A DNA stretch of 64,000 nucleotides from Blastococcus sp. LR1. GTDB taxonomy: Bacteria > Actinomycetota > Actinomycetes > Mycobacteriales > Geodermatophilaceae. Both the position numbers and the translations under genes were made by a program. The stretch covers positions 558,001-622,000 of the forward strand of contig NZ_JAIUJY010000002.1 in NCBI RefSeq assembly GCF_020166105.1. Reading direction: 5' to 3'. The notes beneath the pieces were generated by a model. It made no database searches. It was given only the letters and a program-made list of their open reading frames with translations, and had not been told where the DNA came from. Within the stretch, counting starts at the first letter, position 1. Every line of letters starts with the position of its first letter. This document shows positions 1 through 9,574 of this stretch, piece by piece.

Positions 1-1
1 G

Positions 2-121
2 GCGTACGAGCCGTGGCCGGACGGCGAGTGCCTGCGAGTGGACGCCGCGCGGCCGGTGGACGAGATCGTGGGCGAACTGCTCGAGCATCTGTTCCCCGAC
101 GCTCGGTCTCTGCCCCGCTGA
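2..121 (+). CDS. C-terminal fragment of an unidentified protein (5' truncated)
   Basis: An open frame enters from the left window edge and ends in TGA at 119-121, giving 39 residues that end ...LEHLFPDARSLPR. The pattern of an acidic stretch, a V-D-A-A-R-P-V-D-E-I-V segment and a short amphipathic helix resembles the tails of small P-loop kinases, where a final helix follows an 'R.D..RPVDE' turn, but the fragment is too short for a family call. The stop codon lies in the loop of a long perfect hairpin, as expected for the 3' end of a real gene. The frame is credible; the function is unknown. Confidence 0.4.
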   Translation, partial: AYEPWPDGECLRVDAARPVDEIVGELLEHLFPDARSLPR

Positions 122-142
122 GCGGGGCAGAGACCGAGCGTC
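98..142. terminator. Long perfect inverted repeat overlapping the stop codon, terminator-like
   Basis: Positions 98-118 and 122-142 are perfect 21-base reverse complements separated by the three bases TGA, which are the stop codon of the upstream gene. It lies between that gene and the convergent AbrB-family gene ending at 163, so it can serve as a bidirectional terminator. There is no U tract. The core (107-135) recurs almost exactly at 35233-35261, so it is also a dispersed repeat. Confidence 0.6.
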
Positions 143-162
143 CGGAACAGGACCAGGTCCGG

Positions 163-1227
163 TCAGGCGCCGGCGCCCGACCTCCGCAGCCAGCGGGCGA
201 CCAGCGGCGCGCTGAACAGCATCACGAACAGCCGCAGCACCTGGACCGCCAGCACGAAGGTGGTGTCCGCCCCGGAGTCGCGGGCGGTGGCGAGCACCGC
301 GTAGAGCCCGCCGGGCGTCGTCGCCAGGTAGCCCTCGAGCGCGCTCTGGCCCGTGATCCGCGCCAGCAGGACGCCCAGCCCGGCGCAGGCCAGCACCAGG
401 GCGGCCATGATCCCCAGCGCCAGCGGCAGCGCCCTGCCGATGACGCGCAGGCTGTCCCGGGTGAAGCTGAGGCCCACCTGCAGTCCGATGACCAGGAACG
501 CGGCGCTCTCGACGAGGCCCGGTACCTCGGCTCCCCGCGAGAGCCCGGTGAGGTCGGCTCCGGCGGCGGCGACCAGCGGCCCCAGCAGCGCCGCGACCGG
601 CACCCTCAGCAGCCGGCCGACGACCAGCCCGACCACGGAGCAGCCGACCGTGAAGGCCAGCCCGGCCGGCCAGCCCGGACCATCCGTGCCGGGAGGCGAT
701 CCGGAGCCGGCGCCGGCGCCGTAGACCGCGGTCGCCGCGACCGGCATGAGCAGCACGATGAGCAGCACCCGCAGGTACTGCAGCACCGCGACCATGCGCT
801 CGTCGGCGCCGAGGTCCCGCGCCATCACCACGATCCCGCTGGCACCTCCGGCGATCATGGCGAAGGCGCCGGTGACCGGGCTGATGCCGCGGTGCAGCCG
901 CAACGCCGCACCCGCGACGAGGCTGAGCGCGAGCGTCGCCACCGTCGTCAGCAGGACGGGCAGCCAGTTGGCCCCCACGGCGCGCAGGGTGTCCAGGTCG
1001 ACCAGCGCACCCATCGCGACGCCGATGACCGCCTGCCCAGCCGTGCCCGCGGCCTCCGGGAGCCGCGCCACCGTGCGGCCGGCGAGCGCGCGCACGAGGC
1101 CCGCGATCAGGCCGCCGAACAGCGCCGGGGAGGGCAACCCGGCCAGCGCGACCAGCAGGCTGACACCGATGCCGCCGGCGACGACGACCGCCGCGTCGAG
1201 GAGTCGTGCACCCCGCCCGCTCGCCAC
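163..1227 (-). CDS. AbrB-family integral membrane protein
   Basis: The 354-residue protein is almost entirely hydrophobic, with about ten predicted membrane segments and the internal duplication typical of the AbrB family (formerly mislabelled 'ammonia monooxygenase'). Each half has a glycine-rich stretch: one near the N-terminus reading GLPSPALFGGLIAGL and a second around the LGPLVAAAGADL segment. MIAGGASGIVVMARDLGAD is the family's conserved central loop. In E. coli the namesake was linked to regulation of aidB, but the transported substrate is unknown. It is monocistronic, converging on the upstream fragment across the 98-142 hairpin. The family call is firm; the function is not. Confidence 0.8.
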   Translation of the reverse strand: MASGRGARLLDAAVVVAGGIGVSLLVALAGLPSPALFGGLIAGLVRALAGRTVARLPEAAGTAGQAVIGVAMGALVDLDTLRAVGANWLPVLLTTVATLALSLVAGAALRLHRGISPVTGAFAMIAGGASGIVVMARDLGADERMVAVLQYLRVLLIVLLMPVAATAVYGAGAGSGSPPGTDGPGWPAGLAFTVGCSVVGLVVGRLLRVPVAALLGPLVAAAGADLTGLSRGAEVPGLVESAAFLVIGLQVGLSFTRDSLRVIGRALPLALGIMAALVLACAGLGVLLARITGQSALEGYLATTPGGLYAVLATARDSGADTTFVLAVQVLRLFVMLFSAPLVARWLRRSGAGA

Positions 1228-1264
1228 GCGCCCACTCTGCCCGGCGGTTGCGGACAGGGCGGCG

Positions 1265-1558
1265 TCAGCCCCCGGTGATCCGCCGGAGCTCCGCGACGTG
1301 CGCGTCGAACGCGGTCCGGCCCGCGGCGGTCAGCGAGAGCGACGTGCGCTGCCGGGACGCTCGGGTGGCCTTGTGCACCTGCACGTACCCGGCCTCCTCC
1401 AGCTGCTTCACGTGCTTGGAGAGCACCGAGTCGCTGACGCCGACCTGATCGCGCACGGTCGCGAACTCCATCGTGTCGACGACGGCCAGCAGGCCGCAGA
1501 CCTGCAACCGCGGCGGCGCGTGCACGACGGCGTCGAAGCGGGGTTCGACGGCGGTCAC
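1265..1558 (-). CDS. Winged-helix transcriptional regulator
   Basis: A 97-residue winged-helix DNA-binding protein of the small MarR-like/HTH_34 type. The sequence VRDQVGVSDSVLSKHVKQLE is the helix-turn-helix (about residues 36-57), followed by an EAGYVQVHKAT wing. No ligand or metal domain is present. The GTG start at 1558 overlaps the TGA of the upstream membrane-protein gene (GTGA), so the two are translationally coupled and the regulator probably controls the pair. The palindromic CTTTCC/GGAAAG site over the operon start is the obvious candidate operator. An upstream extension in this frame runs antisense-like through the partner gene and was not used. Confidence 0.8.
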   Translation of the reverse strand: MTAVEPRFDAVVHAPPRLQVCGLLAVVDTMEFATVRDQVGVSDSVLSKHVKQLEEAGYVQVHKATRASRQRTSLSLTAAGRTAFDAHVAELRRITGG

Positions 1559-2019
1559 AGCTGCGCGCGCAGGCCGGCGACGTAGATCCGGGTCACCCAC
1601 CGCGAGCTCAGTCCGGCCGCTACGCCCATCACGACGCCGGCCCCGATCATGGCCCCGCGAACGTCGAGCAGGAACTCCAGCGCGACGCCGAGCGCGAGCA
1701 GGGAGAAGTAGCCGACGACCAGCCGGCGCAGCGCCCGCTGGACGCGGTCCTGGACCGGCCCCACCTTGCTGGCGTCCCACCAGGTTCCGGTGATCCGCTG
1801 GTAGGTGGCGATCAACCACCGCATGCCGAGCGCGAGGAGCAGCACCGCCGCCCCGATCACCCAGATGTTGTGCGACGAGTAGCTGCCGATGAAGCCGGCG
1901 AGGAGCAGCCCGAAGGCGACGTCCCACCACCAGGGCTGCACCAGCCGCCCGGCCAGCGCCGCACGGTCGGCCTGCAGGGCATCGAGCTGGAACCGGGCCT
2001 CGTGCTCACCACTTTCCAT
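1555..2019 (-). CDS. Small multi-pass membrane protein, first gene of a regulator operon
   Basis: A 154-residue protein with a short acidic N-terminus (MESGEHEARFQLDALQADRA) and about four hydrophobic segments: around WWWDVAFGLLLAGFIG, IWVIGAAVLLLALGM, VGYFSLLALGVALEFLL and AGVVMGVAAGLSS. It is not recognised beyond resembling the hypothetical membrane proteins commonly encoded beside MarR/HTH_34 regulators in actinobacteria. The ATG at 2019 was chosen because the longer frame upstream runs antisense through cysG. Its stop overlaps the start of the regulator gene, and its start codon sits inside a CTTTCC-N5-GGAAAG palindrome. Confidence 0.75.
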   Translation of the reverse strand: MESGEHEARFQLDALQADRAALAGRLVQPWWWDVAFGLLLAGFIGSYSSHNIWVIGAAVLLLALGMRWLIATYQRITGTWWDASKVGPVQDRVQRALRRLVVGYFSLLALGVALEFLLDVRGAMIGAGVVMGVAAGLSSRWVTRIYVAGLRAQL

Positions 2020-2046
2020 GTCGGAAAGAGTGACCCTCACTTTCCG
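2012..2046. promoter_or_regulatory. Candidate operator: CTTTCC/GGAAAG palindrome plus third half-site
   Basis: CTTTCC at 2012-2017 and GGAAAG at 2023-2028 form a perfect 6-base inverted repeat with a 5-base spacer that covers the ATG at 2019. A further half-site (CTTTCC, 2040-2045) lies just upstream of the operon. It probably binds the winged-helix regulator encoded second in this operon. Read directly from sequence; function inferred. Confidence 0.45.
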
Positions 2047-2226
2047 ATCCGTCAAGAGACGGCGAAACGCGCGTGTCACACGCGGCTGCCATCGTTCCGG
2101 CGCGAGCGGCCCCGGGGGTCGCGGGCACCTCGCCCGCGTCCACCGCCACGCGCGCTGCGATCCTGTCCCGGGCACGACGCCCCGAGCCGCACCGGAGACG
2201 ACCTCCGGCAGCCCCGAGGAGATCCG

Positions 2227-3531
2227 CTGAGCACCGACCCGCAACCGCCCCGCCACCCGGCGCCCGGTCGCGAGCCCGGGCACGCGACGCCTGCCCCACC
2301 GGAGTCCGGCGCGGTCTACCCGGTGGGCCTGCGCCTGCGCCACCGGCTCGTCGTCGTGGTCGGCGGCGGCAAGGTCGCGCACCGCCGGGTGGCCGGCCTG
2401 CTCGAGGCCCGCGCCCGGGTCACCGTCGTGAGCCCGGAGGTCACCCCCGCCCTCGAGGCGATGGTCGGTCCCGGCTCCCTCACCTGGCTCCCCCGCCGCT
2501 ACGAGCCAGGCGACCTCGAGGGCGCCTGGTACGCGGTGGCCGCCACCGACGACTCCGCCGTGAACGCCGCCGTCGCCGAGGAGGCCGAGCACCGCCGGAT
2601 CTTCTGCGCCCGCGCCGACGACCGGCTCGCCTCCAGCGTCTGGACGCCGGCCATCGGACGCCAGGGCGACCTCGTCATCGGCGTGCACGGAGGCGGCGAT
2701 CCCCAGCGGGCCATCGGCGTCCGCGACGCCGTCGTCGCCGGCCTGACCGACGGCAGCATCCGCGACCGGGCCGCCCGGCCCTCCCCCGGTGGCAGCGTCG
2801 TCCTGGTGGGCGGCGGGCCCGGGGATCCCGGACTCATCACCGTGCGCGGCCGGCAGGCGCTCGCCCACGCCGAGGTCGTCGTCGCCGACCACCTCGCACC
2901 CCAGGCGCTGCTCGCCTCGCTGCCGCCGGAGGTGGAGGTCATCGACGCCTCGAAGCTGCCGCGCGGCCGGTCGATGGCACAGGAGCAGATCAACGACCTG
3001 CTCGTCACCCACGCCCGGGCCGGTCGCCGCGTCGTCCGACTCAAGGGCGGCGACCCGTTCGTCTTCGGCCGCGGCATGGAGGAGATCGAGGCCTGCGCGG
3101 CCGCCGGCATCCCGGTCGAGGTGGTTCCCGGCATCACCAGCGCCATCGCCGTCCCGGCGCTGGCCGGCATCCCGGTCACCCACCGCGGGCTGACCCACGA
3201 GTTCGTCGTGGTCTCCGGGCACCTGCCGCCGGGGCACCCGCAGTCACTGATCGACTGGGCAGCGCTCGGCCGGCTGCGCGGGACGATCGTGGTGCTGATG
3301 GGCGTGGACACCGCCCCGGCGATCGCCGCGGCGCTCGTCGAGAACGGCCGCGCCCCGGAGACGCCGGTCGCCGTCGTCAGCGACGGCTCGACGGCGACCC
3401 AGCGCACGGTCCGCACGACGCTGGCCGACCTGCCGCACGCCCTCGCCGACAACGCCGTCCGCCCGCCCGCCGTCTGGGTCGTGGGTGAGGTCGTGAGCCT
3501 CGGGGAATCCTCGGGCGCTTCCAGCACATAA
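2227..3531 (+). CDS. cysG: Sirohaem synthase-type fusion: precorrin-2 dehydrogenase + uroporphyrinogen-III C-methyltransferase
   Basis: A bifunctional tetrapyrrole enzyme of 434 residues. The N-terminal Rossmann domain (YPVGLRLRHRLVVVVGGGKV, residues 31-50) is the NAD-dependent precorrin-2 dehydrogenase. The C-terminal SAM domain begins near residue 194 (VVLVGGGPGDPGLI) and carries GGDPFVFGRG and VPGITSAIAVPALAGIPVTH, the signatures of CobA/SUMT, which methylates uroporphyrinogen III at C2 and C7. Ferrochelatase activity may also sit in the N domain, as in E. coli CysG (457 residues). The start is unusual: the only well-placed initiator after AGGAG (2217-2221) is CTG at 2227. The next in-frame GTG is at 2323, directly before VGLRL. 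The product feeds sirohaem and/or cobalamin. Confidence 0.85.
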   Translation: MSTDPQPPRHPAPGREPGHATPAPPESGAVYPVGLRLRHRLVVVVGGGKVAHRRVAGLLEARARVTVVSPEVTPALEAMVGPGSLTWLPRRYEPGDLEGAWYAVAATDDSAVNAAVAEEAEHRRIFCARADDRLASSVWTPAIGRQGDLVIGVHGGGDPQRAIGVRDAVVAGLTDGSIRDRAARPSPGGSVVLVGGGPGDPGLITVRGRQALAHAEVVVADHLAPQALLASLPPEVEVIDASKLPRGRSMAQEQINDLLVTHARAGRRVVRLKGGDPFVFGRGMEEIEACAAAGIPVEVVPGITSAIAVPALAGIPVTHRGLTHEFVVVSGHLPPGHPQSLIDWAALGRLRGTIVVLMGVDTAPAIAAALVENGRAPETPVAVVSDGSTATQRTVRTTLADLPHALADNAVRPPAVWVVGEVVSLGESSGASST

Positions 3532-3535
3532 AGCA

Positions 3536-3565
3536 TTGCTGCTGCAGATGTAGCACTCCTACCGT
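3536..3565 (+). promoter_or_regulatory. Candidate promoter of the ABC exporter operon
   Basis: TTGCTG (3536-3541) and TACCGT (3560-3565), spaced 18 bases apart, form a plausible -35/-10 pair immediately downstream of cysG. The predicted transcription start, near 3572, leaves a short leader with an ATGGAG Shine-Dalgarno before ATG 3594. Read by eye only. Confidence 0.35.
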
Positions 3566-3593
3566 CAGCTCCACGCCGATGGATGGAGCTGCG

Positions 3594-4520
3594 ATGCGCT
3601 CGGCACGACCCGACGGCCCGGTGATCTCGGTGAACGGCCTGCGGATGAGCTACGGGCAGCACGACGTCCTGACCGGAGTGGATCTGGACGTCCGCGCGGG
3701 CGAGGTGGTCTGCCTCCTCGGCCCCAACGGCGCGGGCAAGACCACGACCATCGAGATCCTCGAGGGCTTCCGGTCACCCTCCGCCGGCGAGGTGCGGGTG
3801 CTGGGCGAGGACCCGTTCCGCGCCGGCGACGCGTGGAAGGCGCGGGTCGGGGTGGTGCTGCAGTCCTGGCGGGACCACGCCCGATGGAGCCCCCGCCGGC
3901 TGCTCTCCCACCTGGGCGGCTACTACGCCCCCTACTCGAGGCCCGAGCGACCCCGGCCCTACGAGACCGAGGAACTGCTGCACACGGTCGGCCTGACCGA
4001 GCACGCCGACCGCAAGATCGGCACGCTCTCCGGCGGGCAGCGGCGGCGGCTGGACGTCGCCGTCGGCATCATCGGCCGGCCGGAGCTGCTGTTCCTCGAC
4101 GAGCCGACGACCGGCTTCGATCCTGAGGCCCGCCGCGACTTCCACGACGTGGTGCACCGGCTCTCCGACCTGGAGGGCACCAGCATCCTGCTCACCACGC
4201 ACGACCTGGCCGAGGCGGAACGGCTCGCCGACCGGATCCTGATCCTGGCCGGCGGACGGATCGTCGCGAACGGCAGTGCAGAGGCGCTGGCGCGCGAGGC
4301 CGCGGCGTCGTCGGAGGTGCGCTGGGCCTGCGGGGAGGACCGCTTCGTGCACGCCACCCCCGACGTCGTCCCCTTCGTCCGCCGGCTGTTCGAGGAGCAC
4401 GGCGACGCGATCACCGAGCTCGAGGTCCGGCCGGCGTCGCTCGAGGACACCTACATCGCCATGGTCCAGCGGCACCAGTCGGGCGACCGGACCGTCGCAC
4501 TCACGGAGGTCGCGCAGTGA
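3594..4520 (+). CDS. ABC-2 type exporter, ATP-binding protein
   Basis: The ATPase subunit of an ABC-2 exporter. Walker A is GPNGAGKTTT (residues 43-52). The Q-loop region reads VGVVLQSW, the signature is LSGGQRRRLDVA and Walker B is LLFLDEPTTGFD; the switch histidine lies in LLTTHDLAEAERL. The C-terminal ~80 residues are the extra regulatory region of DrrA/CcmA-like ATPases. ATG 3594 is preferred because GGAG lies 5 bases upstream; the in-frame ATG at 3579 has no Shine-Dalgarno. It overlaps the permease gene by 4 bases (GTGA). Exported substrate unknown; the family includes drug and lipid exporters. Confidence 0.9.
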   Translation: MRSARPDGPVISVNGLRMSYGQHDVLTGVDLDVRAGEVVCLLGPNGAGKTTTIEILEGFRSPSAGEVRVLGEDPFRAGDAWKARVGVVLQSWRDHARWSPRRLLSHLGGYYAPYSRPERPRPYETEELLHTVGLTEHADRKIGTLSGGQRRRLDVAVGIIGRPELLFLDEPTTGFDPEARRDFHDVVHRLSDLEGTSILLTTHDLAEAERLADRILILAGGRIVANGSAEALAREAAASSEVRWACGEDRFVHATPDVVPFVRRLFEEHGDAITELEVRPASLEDTYIAMVQRHQSGDRTVALTEVAQ

Positions 4521-5371
4521 CCCCCACCAGGCACGCGATCGGCCTGGGCCTGCGCCGCGGCTGGACGGAGTTCGTGCTCAGCCTCCGCAGCGCCCAGGAC
4601 CAGGGCTTCTACCTGTTCGTCGCCGTCGGCACGCTGGCGTTCCTCTGGTTCAACCGGGACAACGAGCTCGACGGCACCGGGCTGATGTACCCGACGTACG
4701 CGCTGCCCAGCATCCTCGCCGGCCTGGTCGTGTTCAGCGTCATCATCGGTCCCGCCTCCACGTTGGCGATGGAGCGCGAGGACGGCACCCTCCTGCGGCA
4801 CAAGGCGGTGCCGCACGGCATGCAGGGCTACGTCACCGGCCAGCTGGTCTACCACTCCCTGGGGCTGGTCCCCATGCTGGTCACGATCCTGGTGCCGAGC
4901 CTGCTGCTCTTCGACGAGCTGATGCACCGCGGGGCCGTCGGGTGGCTCGTCCTGGCCGGGGCACTCGTCCTCGGGCTGCTGGCGACCCTGCCGCTGGGCA
5001 TGCTCATCGGCGCGGTCGTGCCCAGCGTCTCGAAGCTCGGCACCTGGGGGATGTTGCCGGTCATGCTGCTCACCGCCATCTCCGGGATCTTCTTCCCGAT
5101 CCAGGCGCTGTGGGCCTGGGTGCAGGTGGTGGCGCAGATCTTTCCGACGTACTGGATCGGCCTGCTGATGCGCTCGGCCTTCCTCCCCGACGCCGCGGCC
5201 ACCGTCGAGCTGGGGGACTCCTGGCGCACCGGTACGGCCGTGCTCGTCCTGACGGCCTGGGCGGTGGCAGGCATGCTCGCCATGCCGCGCTTCCTCCGCC
5301 GGATGGCCCGCCGTCAGTCGGGCTCACAGGTCCAGGAGGCCCGGGACGCCGCGCTCCAGATCATCAAGTGA
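4517..5371 (+). CDS. ABC-2 type exporter, permease
   Basis: A 284-residue, six-segment ABC-2 membrane protein that partners the preceding ATPase. Hydrophobic stretches lie around FYLFVAVGTLAFLWF, LPSILAGLVVFSVII, LGLVPMLVTILVP, WLVLAGALVLGLLATLPLGM, MLPVMLLTAISGIFF and TAVLVLTAWAVAGMLAM. The ERE-DGTLLRHKAVP cytoplasmic loop after segment 2 is typical of DrrB-like permeases. The GTG start overlaps the ATPase stop, and the stop overlaps the GTG of the XRE gene, so three genes form one coupled unit. Confidence 0.88.
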   Translation: MTPTRHAIGLGLRRGWTEFVLSLRSAQDQGFYLFVAVGTLAFLWFNRDNELDGTGLMYPTYALPSILAGLVVFSVIIGPASTLAMEREDGTLLRHKAVPHGMQGYVTGQLVYHSLGLVPMLVTILVPSLLLFDELMHRGAVGWLVLAGALVLGLLATLPLGMLIGAVVPSVSKLGTWGMLPVMLLTAISGIFFPIQALWAWVQVVAQIFPTYWIGLLMRSAFLPDAAATVELGDSWRTGTAVLVLTAWAVAGMLAMPRFLRRMARRQSGSQVQEARDAALQIIK

Positions 5372-5625
5372 GCGGGGAACGCACCCCGGACGCCGTCCAC
5401 AACCGGATCGCCCTGCTGCGTGCCGAGCAACGGGTGAGCCGGCGGGAGCTCGCCGAGGCCCTCGGCGTCCACTACCAGACGGTGGGCTACCTGGAGCGCG
5501 GCGAGTACAACCCGAGCCTCCACCTCGCTCTGCGCATCGCGGAGTTCTTCGGCGTCCCTGTGGAGGCGGTGTTCTCCACCCGACCCTTCCCCCGCGTCAC
5601 CGATCTGCACCGCCCTGCCGGGTGA
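5368..5625 (+). CDS. XRE-family helix-turn-helix regulator
   Basis: An 85-residue protein consisting almost entirely of a Cro/CI-type helix-turn-helix. RVSRRELAEALGVHYQTVGY is the HTH, followed by LERGEYNPSLHLALRIAEFF, the classic 'YKRERG.YNPSL.LALKIA' pattern of small autonomous XRE repressors. The GTG start overlaps the permease stop. Position at the end of the exporter operon suggests local control of the exporter, probably by binding the promoter region around 3536-3593. The ligand, if any, is unknown. Confidence 0.85.
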   Translation: MSGERTPDAVHNRIALLRAEQRVSRRELAEALGVHYQTVGYLERGEYNPSLHLALRIAEFFGVPVEAVFSTRPFPRVTDLHRPAG

Positions 5626-5701
5626 CCGGATCCGTCCTCACCCCCTCCACCCCGGGGCGAGACCTCCGGGGATGTCGCACCCGCCCCCTACGGTGCCGCG
5701 C

Positions 5702-6184
5702 ATGACGACGACGCCGAGCGACGGCGAACAGCCAGGGATCGATCCGGTCATGGTGCGCCTCGGCGAGGCGATCGCACTGGGTCAGCAGGGGCGGCGGGAG
5801 GAGGCCCGCGCCACCTTCTCCGAGATCTGGGCGGAGATCGGCACCGACGGGGACCCCCTGCACCGGTGCACGCTGGCGCACCACATGGCCGACGTCCAGG
5901 ACGATCCGCGCGACGAGCTGATGTGGGATCTGCGCGCCCTGGTGGCTGCGGAGTCCATCACCGACGATCGGGCCGCCGCAGCCGGGGCCACGGGTCCGGT
6001 GGCCGCGTTCTACCCGTCGTTGCACCTCAACCTGGGCGAGGACCACCGCAAGCTCGGCGACGTCGCAGCGGCCCGTCGCCACCTGGAGCTGGGCCGGCAG
6101 GCCGCGGTCGCGCTCGGCGACGACCCCTACGGCTCGATGATCACGGCGGGGCTCGACGGACTGGCGGAGCGGTTGTCCACCTAG
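5702..6184 (+). CDS. Tetratricopeptide-repeat-like cytosolic protein
   Basis: A 160-residue soluble helical protein whose repeats resemble TPRs (LGEAIALGQQGRREEARATF and LGEDHRKLGDVAAARRHLEL). It has no signal peptide or enzyme motif. Similar short 'tetratricopeptide repeat protein' entries are common in actinobacteria without known function. ATG 5702 was chosen because a TACGGT -10-like hexamer ends 7 bases upstream and no Shine-Dalgarno is present, suggesting a leaderless transcript. A longer frame from 5672 would include the promoter. It converges on the Fe-S protein gene with an 8-base gap. Confidence 0.7.
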   Translation: MTTTPSDGEQPGIDPVMVRLGEAIALGQQGRREEARATFSEIWAEIGTDGDPLHRCTLAHHMADVQDDPRDELMWDLRALVAAESITDDRAAAAGATGPVAAFYPSLHLNLGEDHRKLGDVAAARRHLELGRQAAVALGDDPYGSMITAGLDGLAERLST

Positions 6185-6191
6185 GTGACCC

Positions 6192-6881
6192 TCAGCCGAA
6201 CCGTCGGGCGGTTGACTCGAGCAGGGCCTGTCGCTCGGCCGGCAGGCGGTTCGGGCAGGAGACGCAGGTGCTCCCGTGCGGCAGCTGGTCGACCAGGCAG
6301 CAGGACACCCGCGAGACGAAGCGCACCCCGGCGACATCGGTGTAGCGCGGCTCGGGCAACGGGGACCCGATGGCGCGGGCCAGCGGGACCGCCACCGCGG
6401 TGACCGCCGGGACGTCGCCCAGCGCCCGGCCGAGCGAGAGCAGCCCGTTGGCCAGCGAGTCGGTGGCGATCCCCCACAGCGGCCGCTCCCGCATGCCGGC
6501 CACCTCGGCCAGCGCCGGGATCACCGCCTCGAGGCACTCCCGCAGTCCGCCGGCCGGGTCGGCGTCGGGAGCTCCGGAGACCGCCGCGACCGGGCGGCTT
6601 CCCGGACCGAGGAACACCGTCGTGTCCTCGAGCCGGGCCGAGAGCGGCCGGCCGACGGCGAGCCCGGCGAGGACCGGTGCCATCACCACCGCTGACGCCG
6701 AGTACCACCAGACCGTGACCGCGACCCTCGGGTCCCCACTGCGCAGCGCCGGCAGCTCCGCCAGCCAGGCCGGATCGGTGAGCGTCGTCGCCGGCACCGC
6801 TTCCGCGCCGCTCGGAGGCACGAGGCCGAGGGCGACGGCACCCCGGACGCGCGCCGCCACCTGCGCCTGGATACCGCTCAT
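6192..6881 (-). CDS. (2Fe-2S)-binding protein, FhuF-like ferric siderophore reductase
   Basis: A 229-residue protein with the FhuF C-terminal cluster motif Cys-Cys-x10-Cys-x2-Cys near the end (CC...GSTCVSCPNR), which ligates a [2Fe-2S] centre in the E. coli ferrioxamine reductase FhuF. The upstream region (VTVWWYSASAVVMAPVLAGL) matches the family's helical core. The likely role is cytoplasmic reduction of ferric siderophores. ATG 6881 (MSGIQAQVAARVRG) is preferred over an upstream frame that would overlap the acs promoter region. It is divergent from acs. No convincing iron-box was seen in the 131-base intergenic region. Confidence 0.8.
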   Translation of the reverse strand: MSGIQAQVAARVRGAVALGLVPPSGAEAVPATTLTDPAWLAELPALRSGDPRVAVTVWWYSASAVVMAPVLAGLAVGRPLSARLEDTTVFLGPGSRPVAAVSGAPDADPAGGLRECLEAVIPALAEVAGMRERPLWGIATDSLANGLLSLGRALGDVPAVTAVAVPLARAIGSPLPEPRYTDVAGVRFVSRVSCCLVDQLPHGSTCVSCPNRLPAERQALLESTARRFG

Positions 6882-7012
6882 CGGGTCAGTGTTGCCGGTC
6901 GTCGCTTGGCAGGTCGCACGGGGCAGACGGTGGAGACCTGGGGCCATACGGTGTGTCCTGGACCACGTGTGCATCGTCGCCGGACCCCGGTGACGCCGAT
7001 CGGGAGGACCCC

Positions 7013-8962
<1,950 letters not shown>

Positions 8963-8970
8963 CGGGAGGA

Positions 8971-9002
8971 CCCGCCGGCTCCCTTTCGGGGGAGCCGGCG
9001 GG
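8971..9002 (+). terminator. Intrinsic-terminator-like hairpin after acs
   Basis: CCCGCCGGCTCCC (8971-8983) and its exact reverse complement (8990-9002) flank a short loop, a 13-bp GC stem directly after the acs stop codon. No poly-T follows, as is common in high-GC actinobacteria. Confidence 0.7.
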
Positions 9003-9069
9003 CGCCGTCGCGGCGGGTGGGGCACGATTCCCCTTGACCAGCAGTGCAGAACGCAAAGGAGTTGCCCTC

Positions 9070-9570
9070 GTGGCCCACAGCGTGACGACCGGCGGGGACG
9101 ACCGGTCCGCCGGAGCCGCCGAGCCCTCCATCGGAACCCTCGTGCAGAGCGCGATGGCCGACCTCTCGACGCTGGTGCGCAACGAGGTGGAGCTCGCGAA
9201 GACCGAGATCTCCGGCTCGGCCAAGAAGGCCGCCATCGGCGGAGGCGCGTTCGGCGCGGCCGCCGTCGTCCTCGGCTTCTCGTCGTTCTTCCTCTTCATC
9301 GCGATCGCCGAGGCGCTGACCGCGCTGGGGCTGCCTCGGTGGGTGTCGTACCTGATCGTCTGGGCAGTCCTCGTCGTCGTGGCCGTCATCGCGGCGCTCG
9401 TCGGCAAGAAGATGATCAAGAAGATCGAGAAGCCGGAGCGGACCATCGAGTCGCTGCGCGAGCTGCCCGACGTGATGCACCGCGAGGCGCCGGGTGCCCG
9501 GCACCGCGACGTCCCGGTGGTCAGCGGCGGCAAGGTCGAGCTGCACAACAAGCAGCCCTACTCGGTCTGA
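9070..9570 (+). CDS. Holin-X family (holin superfamily III) membrane protein
   Basis: A 166-residue protein. The N-terminal half (SIGTLVQSAMADLSTLVRNEVELAKTEI) is an amphipathic helix typical of the 'actinobacterial holin-X' family. It is followed by two membrane segments (AAVVLGFSSFFLFIAIAEAL and WVSYLIVWAVLVVVAVIAAL) and a basic tail (KKMIKKIEKPERTIESLREL). The name comes from a fold comparison; nothing phage-like is nearby, and this is the chromosomal locus corresponding to Rv3669. GTG 9070 has AAAGGAG 8 bases upstream, so the TTG at 9034 was rejected. The hydrolase gene follows after 4 bases. Confidence 0.75.
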   Translation: MAHSVTTGGDDRSAGAAEPSIGTLVQSAMADLSTLVRNEVELAKTEISGSAKKAAIGGGAFGAAAVVLGFSSFFLFIAIAEALTALGLPRWVSYLIVWAVLVVVAVIAALVGKKMIKKIEKPERTIESLRELPDVMHREAPGARHRDVPVVSGGKVELHNKQPYSV

Positions 9571-9574
9571 CCGC

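Noticed and set aside
6952-6967. Possible Crp site in front of acs (TGTGT-N6-CCACG)
   Set aside because: Only 7 of 10 defined positions match, which is common by chance in such DNA. Kept out of the features.
9070-9570. Holin-X protein as evidence of a prophage
   Set aside because: No phage structural, lysis, integrase or attachment sequences are nearby. The gene is at its conserved chromosomal position between acs and the hydrolase.
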